From 62-47 sp051954235 (GTDB lineage: Bacteria > Pseudomonadota > Alphaproteobacteria > Rhizobiales > Xanthobacteraceae), in assembly GCA_051954235.1 (NCBI GenBank), contig JBQCHY010000097.1:1-64000 (forward strand): a stretch of DNA of 64,000 nucleotides, given 5' to 3'. The notes under the pieces are model-generated. The model was not told the DNA's origin and searched no databases. It saw only the letters and a program-made list of their open reading frames with translations. This document shows, one piece after another, positions 28,741-37,578 of the stretch (position 1 is its first letter; every line of letters starts with the position of its first letter). The translations under genes were made by a program, and so were the position numbers.

Positions 28741-28787
28741 TTCAATACCAACCGATTCAATACCAACCGATTCGAACAATGTTCGAA
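28741..28787. promoter_or_regulatory. Tandem 15-bp repeat plus palindrome (operator candidate)
   Basis: TTCAATACCAACCGA occurs twice in direct tandem (28741-28755 and 28756-28770). It runs into the perfect palindrome TTCGAAC-AAT-GTTCGAA (28771-28787), which is followed by cggtatt, an inverted match to the aatacc of the repeats. It lies 122 nt before the acyl-CoA dehydrogenase start. Symmetry fits a TetR-type dimer site; no regulator of that family is adjacent. Confidence 0.45.
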
Positions 28788-28909
28788 CGGTATTTTCCGC
28801 GTGACGAGGTGCGCGATCTGCGCGATAGATCGAAGCGTTGCTGCGTGTGAAAAACGCAGCATGCAATGCATTCGGATACGATCTGCGCCGACGATAGTGG
28901 AGGATTTAC

Positions 28910-30214
28910 GTGGACATTACCCAGAGCGAACGCAGCCAGGAACTCGCCGGCCGCATCCAGCGCTTCATGGCGCGTCATATCTATCCGAACGAGCGCCGTT
29001 TCTATCAGGAAGCCGAACGGCTCGGGCCGTGGGCGGTGCATCCGGTTGTCGAGGAGCTTAAGCCGCTGGCGCGCGACGAGGGGCTGTGGAATCTGTTCTT
29101 GCCGGCGCACGAAGGCGGGCTGACGAATCTCGAATACGCGCCGCTGTGCGAGATCATGGGGCGTTCGCATCTCGCGCCGGAAGTTTTCAATTGCAGCGCG
29201 CCCGACACCGGCAATATGGAGACGATCCTGCGCTACGGCACCGAGGCGCAGAAGGGTCGTTGGCTGAAGCCGCTGCTGGCCGGTGAAATCCGCTCCTCCT
29301 TCGCGATGACCGAGCCGGACGTCGCCTCGTCCGACGCCACCAATGTTGCGAGCCTGATCGTGCGCGACGGCGATGACTACGTCATCAACGGCCGCAAGTG
29401 GTACACGACCGGCGCCACCGACCCGCGTTGCAAGATCGTCATCTTCATGGGGCAGACCGATCCGAACAATCCGGATCGCCACAAGCGTCAGTCGATGATC
29501 CTCGTGCCGAAGGATGCGCCCGGCGTTCGCGTTATTCGTTCGCTGCCGGTGCTTGGCTTCTACGGCGTGCCGGATCGCGCCTCGGAAGTGATCTTCACCA
29601 ACGTGCGGGTGCCCGCCAGCAACATGCTACTGGGCGAGGGCAGGGGCTTCGAGATCGCGCAGGGCCGCCTCGGGCCCGGACGTATCCATCACTGTATGCG
29701 GCTGATCGGCCTGTCCGAGCGCGTGCTCGAACGTATGTGCCGCCGCACCATGAATCGCGTTGCGTTCGGCAAGCCCGTCGCCGAGCAGACAGTGACGCTC
29801 GAACGCATCGCCGAAGCGCGCATCATGATCGAGCAGGCGCGGCTGTTGACGCTGAAGGCGGCGTACATGATGGACACCGTCGGCAACAAGGCGGCGCGGC
29901 AGGAGATCGCGATGATCAAGGTCATCGCGCCCAACATGGCGCAGCGCATCGTCGATTGGGCGATCCAGGCGTTCGGCGGCGGCGGCACCAGCAACGACCA
30001 CTTTCTTTCGGCTGCGCTGGCGACGACGCGTCTGCTGCGTCTGGCGGACGGTCCGGACGAGGTCCACCGCAACCAGATCGGCAAGCTCGAATTGCGCCGC
30101 TGGCTCAACACCGATCCGAAGGAGACCGGCGGCAGCGGCGATCAATTGCCGCCGGATGAGTCCGCTGCGTGGTCCGATGGCGGGCTGTGGCCGCGGCCGA
30201 AGAATTTTTCGTAA
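28910..30214 (+). CDS. Acyl-CoA dehydrogenase (ACAD10/11-like)
   Basis: A 434-residue FAD enzyme. AMTEPDVASSDATN (flavin segment), INGRKWYTTGA, MNRVAFGKPVAEQ and a C-terminal ADGPDEVHRNQIGKLELRRW (first part named) are visible. The DGPDEVH motif at the place of the common YEGT places it in the same ACAD10/11-like branch as the enzyme at 15750; here the adjacent kinase is missing. It begins with GTG at 28910, 6-10 nt after agtggagg. It follows the CoA ligase but is separated by a repeat and its own palindromic upstream site, so it is probably a separate transcript. Confidence 0.88.
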   Translation: MDITQSERSQELAGRIQRFMARHIYPNERRFYQEAERLGPWAVHPVVEELKPLARDEGLWNLFLPAHEGGLTNLEYAPLCEIMGRSHLAPEVFNCSAPDTGNMETILRYGTEAQKGRWLKPLLAGEIRSSFAMTEPDVASSDATNVASLIVRDGDDYVINGRKWYTTGATDPRCKIVIFMGQTDPNNPDRHKRQSMILVPKDAPGVRVIRSLPVLGFYGVPDRASEVIFTNVRVPASNMLLGEGRGFEIAQGRLGPGRIHHCMRLIGLSERVLERMCRRTMNRVAFGKPVAEQTVTLERIAEARIMIEQARLLTLKAAYMMDTVGNKAARQEIAMIKVIAPNMAQRIVDWAIQAFGGGGTSNDHFLSAALATTRLLRLADGPDEVHRNQIGKLELRRWLNTDPKETGGSGDQLPPDESAAWSDGGLWPRPKNFS

Positions 30215-30264
30215 GAGCGCGACCCGAAAAGCAGCCTGTGAGATCGGGCAATTCGACTGCAACT

Positions 30265-30391
30265 CGTCATGGCCGGATTTATTCCGGCCATCCACGTTCT
30301 TAACGGCTATCCGTAAAGAAAGGCGTGGATGGCCGGGACATAGGCGAGCAAAGCGACGCCGTTCTTCGAACGGCTATGCCCGGCCATGACG
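30265..30391. repeat. Palindromic intergenic repeat, type A copy 4
   Basis: Outer arms cgtcatggccgg and ccggccatgacg, with an inner cgttcttcgaacgg palindrome shared with the 28598 copy. It separates two convergent genes. Confidence 0.75.
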
Positions 30392-30424
30392 AACAATGGA
30401 TGCATCGTCAGGTAGCTATGTCGT

Positions 30425-31777
30425 TCACCCCGCTGCCGAAAGCCCCGCATCGAGCGCTTGCGCGATCGTTGCAACGTCGGCGGCGGTGAGGATCAGCGGC
30501 GGCGACAGGATGATGTTGTTGCCGGAGACGCGGATCATCACGCCGGCTTCGTAAGCCGTTTCCGCGATTACGGGGAGCCGGGCCTTGTCGAGTGGCTTCT
30601 TCGTGGCCCTGTCCTCGACCAGTTCGAGCGCCATCATCAAGCCCTTGCCGCGAACGTCGCCGACGATCGGGTGCTTGGCCTGAAGCGCCTGAAGCGCGGC
30701 GATCAGTTCCTCGCCGCGCGCGGCCGCGTTCTCATTGAGCTTGAGGCGGCGCGTTTCGGCCAGCGCAGCGATGCCGGCGGCGCAGCCGACCGGGTGTCCG
30801 GAATAGGTGTAGCCGTGACCGATCGAGGCGGTGCCGGATTTATCGGATTCGAAAACCTCCGCCATTGTCTCGCCGATCAAGGTAGCGCCGAGCGGGAAGT
30901 AACCGGACGTGATCGCCTTCGCGATCGTCATCATGTCTGGCTTCACGCCCCATAGCCGTGCACCCGACCACGCGCCGGTGCGCCCGAAGCCGGTGACGAC
31001 CTCGTCGGAAATCATCAGGATACCGTGCTTGTCGCAGATCTCGCGCGCCAGCTTCATGAAGCTCTCATGCGGCACGATCACGCCGCCGGCGCCGAGCACC
31101 GGCTCCATGATGAAGGCTGCGATGGTGTCGCCGCCCTGAAACGCGATCTCGTCCTCCAGCGCGGCGGCGCAGAGTTGTGCGAGTTTCGCCGGATCGGTTT
31201 CGTTGAACGGATTGCGATAGGTCCACGGCGCCGGAATGTGAAACACGCCCGGCAGCAGCGGCTCATAGTTGCGGCGGAAGTTGGCGTTGCCGTTGACGGA
31301 GGCCGCGCCGAAATGGGTGCCATGATAGCCCTTCTTGAGCGCCAGGAATTTGGTGCGGTCGCTCTGGCCCTTGATCTTCCAGTATTGCCGTGCAAGCCGC
31401 AGCGCGGTTTCGACCGAATCCGAGCCGCCGGAAGTGAAGAACGCGCGCGCCATGCCCTCGGGTTTGAACCATTCGGTCAATTCGTCCGCGAGTTGGATCG
31501 AGGGGCCAGTCGATGTGCCGCGAAAACCCGAGTAGTAGGGCAGCATGTCCAGTTGTTCGGCGATGGCCTTCTTGATCGGATCGCAACTGTAGCCGAGGTT
31601 GACGTTCCACAATCCTGCCACCGCATCGAGAAGCGTGCGGCCTTCGATATCCGAGACGTGGACGCCGGAGCCCTTCATCATGATCTTCGGCGGGATCGCG
31701 CGCATTTCCGCCGGATGCGCCATCGGATGCCAGATGGCCTTGGCGTTGTTGGCGATCAGGAAATTGCTGTCTTGCAT
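30425..31777 (-). CDS. Class III aminotransferase (omega-amino acid:pyruvate type)
   Basis: About 450 residues, fold type I PLP enzyme. FFTSGGSDSVETALRLAR binds the cofactor phosphate, KKGYHGTHFGA stacks on the ring, ISDEVVTGFGRTG holds the PLP aspartate, and TIAKAITSGYFPLGA carries the Schiff-base lysine. Likely substrates are omega-amino acids such as beta-alanine or a diamine. ATG 31777 (MQDSNFL) matches the family N-terminus; a TTG at 31834 overlapping the iclR stop would add 19 residues. It is cotranscribed behind iclR. Confidence 0.85.
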   Translation of the reverse strand: MQDSNFLIANNAKAIWHPMAHPAEMRAIPPKIMMKGSGVHVSDIEGRTLLDAVAGLWNVNLGYSCDPIKKAIAEQLDMLPYYSGFRGTSTGPSIQLADELTEWFKPEGMARAFFTSGGSDSVETALRLARQYWKIKGQSDRTKFLALKKGYHGTHFGAASVNGNANFRRNYEPLLPGVFHIPAPWTYRNPFNETDPAKLAQLCAAALEDEIAFQGGDTIAAFIMEPVLGAGGVIVPHESFMKLAREICDKHGILMISDEVVTGFGRTGAWSGARLWGVKPDMMTIAKAITSGYFPLGATLIGETMAEVFESDKSGTASIGHGYTYSGHPVGCAAGIAALAETRRLKLNENAAARGEELIAALQALQAKHPIVGDVRGKGLMMALELVEDRATKKPLDKARLPVIAETAYEAGVMIRVSGNNIILSPPLILTAADVATIAQALDAGLSAAG

Positions 31778-31830
31778 GGCGAGGGCCTTCTTGGTTCGAA
31801 CGGGAATGTCGGGACTGCTGCTGTTGCGTT

Positions 31831-32604
31831 TCAAGCCACTCTGGCTTGCCGCGGCGTCGGTTGTTCGCCGAACAGCCGCGTGGAAATCGCCTGTGCCGCA
31901 CCGCGCACGGCTTGAATGTGGCGCTCCGTGGTCGCCTTGGTGTTGCGCGACTGCGGCATCGCGATGGCGATCGAGCCGAGCGCGTAGCCGTCGAGCCCAA
32001 GGATCGGCGCCGCGATGCTGAAGACGCCGTCTTCATAGCCCTGTTCGCCGCGCGAATAGCCGTGCTCCGCGGCGGCCTTGATCGCGTCATCGAGCCGCGC
32101 CGGCTGCACCAGCGTATGGCGCGTGAACGCGGTCAGCGATTTCCGCAGGTAAGACTTCGCAAGTTGCGACGGCGAGAACGCAAGGAATGCGATGCCGGAG
32201 GCGGTGGCATGCAGCGGCAGGATTTGTCCGATGGCGACGCTGACACGATTGGCCTTGGTGGATTCCTCGACATGAAGCGTGACGAGGCCGCGCCCGCCGA
32301 ACTCCGACAAATGCACCGTCTCGTCGGTCGATGCAGCGACGTCGCGCAACACCGGCACGGCGACTTGCAATAGCGGGAAATGCGATTCCCGCACGCGTGC
32401 GAGACGCAGCAATCCGGCGCCGAGCTGATAGCGCCGCGTCACGGTGTGTTGTTCGATCAGGCCGGAATTGGCAAGCGACACAAGCAGGCGTCGCGTCGTC
32501 GCCTTATCGAACCGCGCCTGCCGGGCCAGTTCGGAGAGGCCCCACTCGGGTGTGTCCTCGGTGAAGAAATTCAGCAGCGAAATGGCTTTTTCGACGGTGC
32601 TCAT
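31831..32604 (-). CDS. IclR family transcriptional regulator
   Basis: A 257-residue regulator. The N-terminal winged helix contains GLSELARQARFDKATTRRLL (helix-turn-helix) followed by YQLGAGLLRLA, and the C-terminal GAF-like ligand domain contains LPLHATASGIAFLAF and an ARGYSRGEQGYEDG-like end. It is divergent from the aminotransferase operon at 32698 and directly upstream of the other aminotransferase, so it probably controls both. A perfect inverted repeat lies in the shared intergenic region. Confidence 0.9.
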   Translation of the reverse strand: MSTVEKAISLLNFFTEDTPEWGLSELARQARFDKATTRRLLVSLANSGLIEQHTVTRRYQLGAGLLRLARVRESHFPLLQVAVPVLRDVAASTDETVHLSEFGGRGLVTLHVEESTKANRVSVAIGQILPLHATASGIAFLAFSPSQLAKSYLRKSLTAFTRHTLVQPARLDDAIKAAAEHGYSRGEQGYEDGVFSIAAPILGLDGYALGSIAIAMPQSRNTKATTERHIQAVRGAAQAISTRLFGEQPTPRQARVA

Positions 32605-32680
32605 GGTGCGGGCTCACAATGCCTCTGCCCCTCAACTTGACACCGAGGCGGCCACGATGCAAGTCTATATATGAACTATC

Positions 32681-32697
32681 GGATCAAATAATGATCC
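32681..32697. promoter_or_regulatory. Inverted repeat abutting the aminotransferase start (IclR operator candidate)
   Basis: GGATCA-aataa-TGATCC is a perfect 6-bp inverted repeat ending one base before the ATG at 32698. A TTGACA (32637-32642) and TATATA (32666-32671) lie upstream, though with long spacing. A protein bound here would block both transcription and initiation; alternatively the real start is the ATG at 32710. Confidence 0.4.
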
Positions 32698-34101
32698 ATG
32701 GATGATCTTATGACTGTGCCGATGCAAACGACCGCCGACGCGACGATCGAAGCGATGCTCGATGCGGAGCAAGCGCGATTTCTGGAACGCCATCCGCGCT
32801 CGGCGGCGGCGTGGCAGGAAGGGCAGGAGCATTTTCTGTTCGGCGGCCCGTCGCACTGGATGCGCCGCTGGGCCGGCGGCTTCCCGGTCTACGTCGAGCA
32901 GGCGCACGGCGCGCGCATTCGCGACATCGACGGTCATGACTATGTCGACTTCTGTCTCGGCGACACCGGCGGCATGTGCGGCCACACGCCGGCGTCGGTA
33001 CTGCAGGCGGCGCAGCGCCAGCTCGCGCGCGGCACAACGATGATGCTGCCGACCGAGGATAGCCTGTGGGTCGGACAGGAACTGACGCGGCGCTTCGGCC
33101 TTCCGTACTGGACGCTGACGACATCCGCGACGGACGCCAATCGTGGCGCCATCCGCATCGCGCGGATGATCACCGGCCGCACCAAGGTGCTGGTGTTCTC
33201 GGGCTGCTATCACGGCGGCGTCGAGGAGGCGCATGTCGAAATCCGCGACGGCAAGATCGGCCTGCGCAACATGATCCACCCCAACGGGGTAAACCACGCG
33301 GCGGTGTCGAAAGTCGTCGAGTTCAACGATCTCCCCGCGCTCGAAGCGGAGCTTGCGGAGGGTGACGTCGCCTGCGTGCTCACCGAGCCGATCATGACCA
33401 ATTTCGGCATGATCCCTCCGGCGGAAGGTTTTCATGCCGCATTGCGCGAACTGACGCGACGCACCGGCACCGTGCTGGTGATCGACGAGACGCATACGCT
33501 GTCGTCGGGGCCCGGCGGTTATACGGCGCTGCATGGGCTGGAGCCGGATATTCTGGTGGCCGGCAAGGCGATCGCGGGCGGCATTCCTGCGGCGGTGTTC
33601 GGCCTGACGCAGGAGATCGCCGACCGCGTGTGGGCGATGGTGCCGCGCGTCAACCCGCGGGTCCGCCAGTCGGCGCATCTCGGCATCGGCGGTACGCTCG
33701 CCGGCAACGCGTTGACGGTGGCGACGATGCGCGCCGTGCTCGAAGAAGTGCTCACGCCTGCGAATTACGATCACATGATCGGCCTTGCGTCGAAATTCGC
33801 CGACGATGCCCGCGCGATCATCGATACCCATCGGCTGCCTTGGCATGTCACGCAGGTCGGCGCGCGCGCGGAAATCATGTTCATGCCGTCGCCGCCGACA
33901 AGCGGCGCCGATGTCATCGCCGGGCGGCGCGCCAATCTGGAGACGCTGCTGCACGCCTTCTACATGAACGAGGGCATTCTGGTGACGCCGTTCCACACCA
34001 TGTTCCTGATGTGCCCGGCAACCGAAGCTACCGATGTTGCGCGCCACGCCGACGTGTTCGCGCGGTTCGTCGCGTTGCTGCAACAGGCGAAGGTGATCTG
34101 A
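32698..34101 (+). CDS. Class III aminotransferase (glutamate-1-semialdehyde aminomutase-like)
   Basis: A 467-residue PLP enzyme resembling GSA aminomutase/aminotransferases. It shows GHDYVDFCLGDTGGMCGH, TSATDANRGAIRIAR in place of the usual cofactor SGxEA segment, FSGCYHGG, VIDETHTLSSGPGGY and VAGKAIAGGIPAAVFG with the PLP lysine. It lacks the hemL context, so a catabolic transaminase is likelier than haem synthesis. The start is 32698 or 32710; neither has a strong ribosome site. It heads an operon with two SDRs and a secreted NTF2-like protein. Confidence 0.85.
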   Translation: MDDLMTVPMQTTADATIEAMLDAEQARFLERHPRSAAAWQEGQEHFLFGGPSHWMRRWAGGFPVYVEQAHGARIRDIDGHDYVDFCLGDTGGMCGHTPASVLQAAQRQLARGTTMMLPTEDSLWVGQELTRRFGLPYWTLTTSATDANRGAIRIARMITGRTKVLVFSGCYHGGVEEAHVEIRDGKIGLRNMIHPNGVNHAAVSKVVEFNDLPALEAELAEGDVACVLTEPIMTNFGMIPPAEGFHAALRELTRRTGTVLVIDETHTLSSGPGGYTALHGLEPDILVAGKAIAGGIPAAVFGLTQEIADRVWAMVPRVNPRVRQSAHLGIGGTLAGNALTVATMRAVLEEVLTPANYDHMIGLASKFADDARAIIDTHRLPWHVTQVGARAEIMFMPSPPTSGADVIAGRRANLETLLHAFYMNEGILVTPFHTMFLMCPATEATDVARHADVFARFVALLQQAKVI

Positions 34102-34103
34102 GC

Positions 34104-34904
34104 GTGAGCATGCGTCCGTTCGATCTGACGGGGAGGGTTGCGCTGGTCACCGGCGGCGGGCGCGGCATCGGCGCGGCCATCGTCACGCGCTTTGTCGAAG
34201 CCGGCGCGCATGTCGTCATCGCCAACCGCACCGCCGATATCGCGGAAGAACTGGCTGCCGTTCTGAAAGCACGGCAATTCAAGGCCGACGTGGCGGCGTT
34301 CGACCGGCTCGACCGCGAGAGCCTTCGCAAACTGGTCGATAAGGTTGCCCGCCAGCACGGCCGGCTCGATATCCTTGTGCACAATGCCGGCGGCTGTCCG
34401 TGGGCGTCGCTCGACGAACTCGATGAGGACAAGCTCGACGAGGTGCTGGCGCTGAATCTTAATGCCGCGATCTGGCTGACGCAAGCGGCGGTGCCGCATA
34501 TGAAGCGCGTCGGTGCCGGCCGTGTTCTGGTGACGTCGTCGGTGTCGGCGCGGGTGGCGATGGGCGGCGGCGCGCATTACTCGGCGGCGAAGGCCGGCGT
34601 CAATGCGTTCCTGCGCGGCGCGGCGTTCGAACTGGCGCGCGATCGCATTACGGTCAATGGCGTTGAGGCGGGCTTCATTGCCAAGTCGGGGCGCGGCAGC
34701 ATGAGTCAGCCGGAGAACCGACGCCGCATCGAACATTTCGTGCCGATGGGCCAGATGGGCGAAGCCGACGATATTGCCTTCGCCATGCTCTATCTGGCGT
34801 CGCCGCAAGCCAAATACGTCACTGGGCAGACGATCGTGGTCGATGGTGGCTCGACCTTGCCGGAGACCGGCTTCGCCGTTGAGCGGCAATGGGGAGGGCG
34901 GTGA
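34104..34904 (+). CDS. SDR family oxidoreductase
   Basis: A 266-residue classical SDR. TGGGRGIG binds the cofactor, HNAGG replaces the usual NNAG, HYSAAK gives YxxxK, and VTGQTIVVDGG is the family end. The GTG at 34104 sits 8 nt after aggtgat, better placed than the ATG at 34110; it is 2 nt after the aminotransferase stop. It could reduce or oxidise the semialdehyde or ketone produced by the transaminase; this is positional inference. Confidence 0.86.
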   Translation: MSMRPFDLTGRVALVTGGGRGIGAAIVTRFVEAGAHVVIANRTADIAEELAAVLKARQFKADVAAFDRLDRESLRKLVDKVARQHGRLDILVHNAGGCPWASLDELDEDKLDEVLALNLNAAIWLTQAAVPHMKRVGAGRVLVTSSVSARVAMGGGAHYSAAKAGVNAFLRGAAFELARDRITVNGVEAGFIAKSGRGSMSQPENRRRIEHFVPMGQMGEADDIAFAMLYLASPQAKYVTGQTIVVDGGSTLPETGFAVERQWGGR

Positions 34905-35671
34905 TGCGGCTGGAAGGTCGACATGCGCTCGTTACCGGCGCCGCGACCGGCATCGGCCGCGCTACCGCCGAACTGTTCGCGCGGCATGGCGCACGCGTCG
35001 TCGGGTTCGGTTTCGGCGGAGCGCTGCTTGACGAATTGGCAAGCGCAATTGACGGATACGCGGTGCATGGCGATGTCACACGGCAGGCCGATATCGATGC
35101 GGCGTTGCGCGCGTGCGACGGCCAACTCGATATCGTCGTCAACGCTGCCGGCATTATCACGCCGGATCGGCCGGAGACAATAACTGACGAGGTTTGGGCG
35201 AAAACCTTCGCGGTGAACGTCACCGGCACGATGGCGGTATGCCGTGCGGCGCTGCCCCTGTTACAGCGGCGCGGCGGTGCGGTGGTGAACGTCGCATCGG
35301 TCGCGGCGTTCAACGCCAGCCCGGACAGTGCGAGCTACGCGGCGAGCAAGGCGGCTGTTGTGGCCTACACGCGTTCGCTGGCCTATGCCGGCGGGCCTTA
35401 CGGCGTGCGCGCCAATGCGGTCGCGCCGGGTTGGGTTCGCACGCCGATGAGCGAATACGAAATGCAACTCGCGGCCGAGAAGAATAACAGCACGCCCGAA
35501 ATCGAATTCGCCGCGACCGCGGGACGTATCGCGCTCGGGCGCATGGCGCAGCCGGAGGAGATCGCGGCGTGCTGTTTGTTCCTGGCGTCGGACGAGGCCT
35601 CGTTCGTCACCGGCGCAACGCTGGTTGCGGATGGCGGCGGCCGCGCGCCGGTGCAAAGCCGGGCCGTGTAG
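34904..35671 (+). CDS. SDR family oxidoreductase
   Basis: A 255-residue SDR. TGAATGIG is the cofactor motif, NAAG follows, SYAASKAA holds the catalytic YxxxK, and VTGATLVADGG is near the end. The ATG at 34904 overlaps the previous stop by one base (TGATG) behind ggggaggg; the in-frame ATG at 34889 lies inside the preceding gene. Together with the SDR at 34104 it gives two consecutive oxidoreductases in one operon. Confidence 0.87.
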   Translation: MRLEGRHALVTGAATGIGRATAELFARHGARVVGFGFGGALLDELASAIDGYAVHGDVTRQADIDAALRACDGQLDIVVNAAGIITPDRPETITDEVWAKTFAVNVTGTMAVCRAALPLLQRRGGAVVNVASVAAFNASPDSASYAASKAAVVAYTRSLAYAGGPYGVRANAVAPGWVRTPMSEYEMQLAAEKNNSTPEIEFAATAGRIALGRMAQPEEIAACCLFLASDEASFVTGATLVADGGGRAPVQSRAV

Positions 35672-35703
35672 TCACAGTATTTAAAACCGAAGGAGTGAAC
35701 TCG

Positions 35704-36174
35704 ATGACTGCCTTTTCGCGAATTCTCGGTGGCGTTGTCATTGCGGTGGCGCTGGCGATGTCTGCGTCCGTCACGTTTGCTGCCGACGTCAGCAAGGACC
35801 AGGAGCAGGCCAACCTCAAGGCTGTTCTGGCGTTCTACGAGAAGGGGCTGAACCAGAAGGATGCCGATGGCGCGATCGCCTATATCGGCGACCGCTATAT
35901 CCAGCACAATCCAGGCGCCGAGGATGGCGTCGCCGGCTTCCGCAAGTTCATCGGCTTTCTGAAGGATAAATTCCCGGCCTCGCGGAGCGAGATCAAGCGC
36001 TCGTTCGTGGATGGAGACCACGTCATCCTGCACGTCTTCGCCAAGCGCGAAGCGTCCGATCGCGGCCGCGCGATCGTCGATATCTTCCGCCTTGAGAACG
36101 GCAAGATCGTCGAGCACTGGGATGTCGCCCAGCCGGTGCCGGAAGCCGCGGCCAACACCAACACGATGTTCTGA
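35704..36174 (+). CDS. Secreted NTF2-like (SnoaL family) protein
   Basis: A 156-residue protein with a signal peptide (hydrophobic VVIAVALAMSASVTFA, cleavage near TFAAD) and a SnoaL/NTF2-like fold: an N-terminal helix with VLAFYEKGLNQKDADGA, YIQHNPGAEDG, then a strand region DHVILHVFAKR and GKIVEHWDVAQPVPE. aaggag lies about 9 nt before the ATG. Cytoplasmic relatives include polyketide cyclases and isomerases; exported versions are common in rhizobia and lack an assigned role. It ends the operon before a type B repeat. Confidence 0.82.
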   Translation: MTAFSRILGGVVIAVALAMSASVTFAADVSKDQEQANLKAVLAFYEKGLNQKDADGAIAYIGDRYIQHNPGAEDGVAGFRKFIGFLKDKFPASRSEIKRSFVDGDHVILHVFAKREASDRGRAIVDIFRLENGKIVEHWDVAQPVPEAAANTNTMF

Positions 36175-36186
36175 TACCCAATACGC

Positions 36187-36279
36187 CGTCATTGCGAGCG
36201 AAGCGAAGCAATCCAGAAAGCCACAAAGCCACAAAGCCAGAACTGGATTGCTTCGTCGCTAGCGCTCCTCGCAATGACG
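36187..36279. repeat. Palindromic intergenic repeat, type B copy 2
   Basis: Arms cgtcattgcgagcg and gctcctcgcaatgacg with inner gaagcaatccag/ctggattgcttc; the centre has a small ccacaaag direct repeat. It separates convergent genes. Confidence 0.78.
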
Positions 36280-36335
36280 AACGGCGAGACTGGTTCGCGT
36301 CGCCGCCCGAACAGGCGCCGCGCGAAGGCCTACAG

Positions 36336-37538
36336 CTATCCGATCGCCTTGCTCTCGCGCAGTTGCGAGATGGCAGCGCCGTCATAGCCAGCTTCCCGCA
36401 AAATCTGCTCGTTGTGCTCGCCGAGTTCGGGCGGTTTGCGCGGCGTCACTTTGTCGACGCCGGTGACGAAAAACGGGCTGTTCACCGTCATCATGGTGTC
36501 ACCTTCAAACGGCAGCAGCACTTTCGTCTCATGCATCTGCGGGTCGTTGGCGACCTGATCCATCGTCGCCACCGCTTCGAACACCAGCCCGTTGGCCATA
36601 AACAGTGCGCGCCAGTCGCCGCTGTCGCGGGTGGCGAAGGCGGCGTCGAGTTCCGCGATCAGCGCCGTCGAGTTCTTCGAGCGCGAGGCGCGGTCGGCGA
36701 AGCGTGGATCGGATGCCAGTTCCTCGCGGCCGAGGCATTTCGCCAGCACTGGCCAGTGCTTGTCTTCGTTGACGAGCGCCAGCAGCAACCAACCGCCGTC
36801 GCGGCAGCGGTAGTAGCAGGACAGCGCATTGAAACTCTGTTCGCGCGGCGGCCGTGGCTGGAACGCGGCGCCGCACAGCGCGGCCTGCGCCCAGACGCCG
36901 TTGGCCCACACGCCGTTGGCGATCAGCGACGAGCCGACATGCGCGCCGCGCCCGGTGCGTTCGCGTTGATAGAGCGCCAGCATGATGGCCGAGAACAGCG
37001 ACACGCCGGAGGGATGATCGCCCATGCCGCTCAGCGCGCGGGCCGGCGTCGCGCCGGCATGCGGCACCACCTGATCCATCAGGCCGGAGCGCGCCCAATA
37101 GGCGGTGAGGTCGAAACCCGGCTTGCCGGATTCGTCGCCGGTCTCGCCGTAACCGGTGAACGACGCATAGATCAGCCGGTCGTTGAGCGCGGACAGCGTC
37201 TCGTAATCGGTCCGCAACTTCTTGCGCACGGCGAGCGGCTGGTTGGTGATGAAGACGTCGGCTTGCTTGACGAGATTGTGCAACACGTCCTGTCCGGCGG
37301 GTGAAGCGAGGTTGAGCGCGAGGCCGCGTTTGCTGCGGTTGTCGAGCAGCCAGCCGTAATTGTGCTCGGACTTCGGCATCCCCGGATTGCGCGTGACGTG
37401 CCGATAGGCGTCGCCGCTGCCAGGCGGCTCGACCTTGATGACGTCGGCGCCGAAGTCGGCCATCACCGTGCCGGCAATGGCTGCGGCGATGAAACTGCCG
37501 CAATCGATCACTTTCAAGCCCTCAAGAATTCCGGTCAT
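36336..37538 (-). CDS. CaiB/BaiF family III CoA-transferase
   Basis: A 400-residue family III CoA-transferase, which moves CoA between carboxylates. MTGILEGLKVIDCGSFIAAA, DFGADVIKVEPPGSGDAYR and NRSKRGLALNL are family hallmarks. The aspartate that forms the acyl-enzyme is expected in the GDHPSG region (MGDHPSGVSLFSAIM). ggagagg precedes the ATG. It lies downstream of a 3-hydroxyacyl-CoA dehydrogenase in the same direction. This set suggests CoA-based breakdown of a hydroxy or keto acid. Confidence 0.88.
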   Translation of the reverse strand: MTGILEGLKVIDCGSFIAAAIAGTVMADFGADVIKVEPPGSGDAYRHVTRNPGMPKSEHNYGWLLDNRSKRGLALNLASPAGQDVLHNLVKQADVFITNQPLAVRKKLRTDYETLSALNDRLIYASFTGYGETGDESGKPGFDLTAYWARSGLMDQVVPHAGATPARALSGMGDHPSGVSLFSAIMLALYQRERTGRGAHVGSSLIANGVWANGVWAQAALCGAAFQPRPPREQSFNALSCYYRCRDGGWLLLALVNEDKHWPVLAKCLGREELASDPRFADRASRSKNSTALIAELDAAFATRDSGDWRALFMANGLVFEAVATMDQVANDPQMHETKVLLPFEGDTMMTVNSPFFVTGVDKVTPRKPPELGEHNEQILREAGYDGAAISQLRESKAIG

Positions 37539-37578
37539 GGCATCCTCTCCAAATTGCGATATGCCTGAGATGGGTTGA

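Noticed and set aside
30425..31834. TTG 31834 as start of the aminotransferase
   Set aside because: It overlaps the iclR stop neatly, but the extra 19 residues are unlike the family N-terminus, which begins at ATG 31777.
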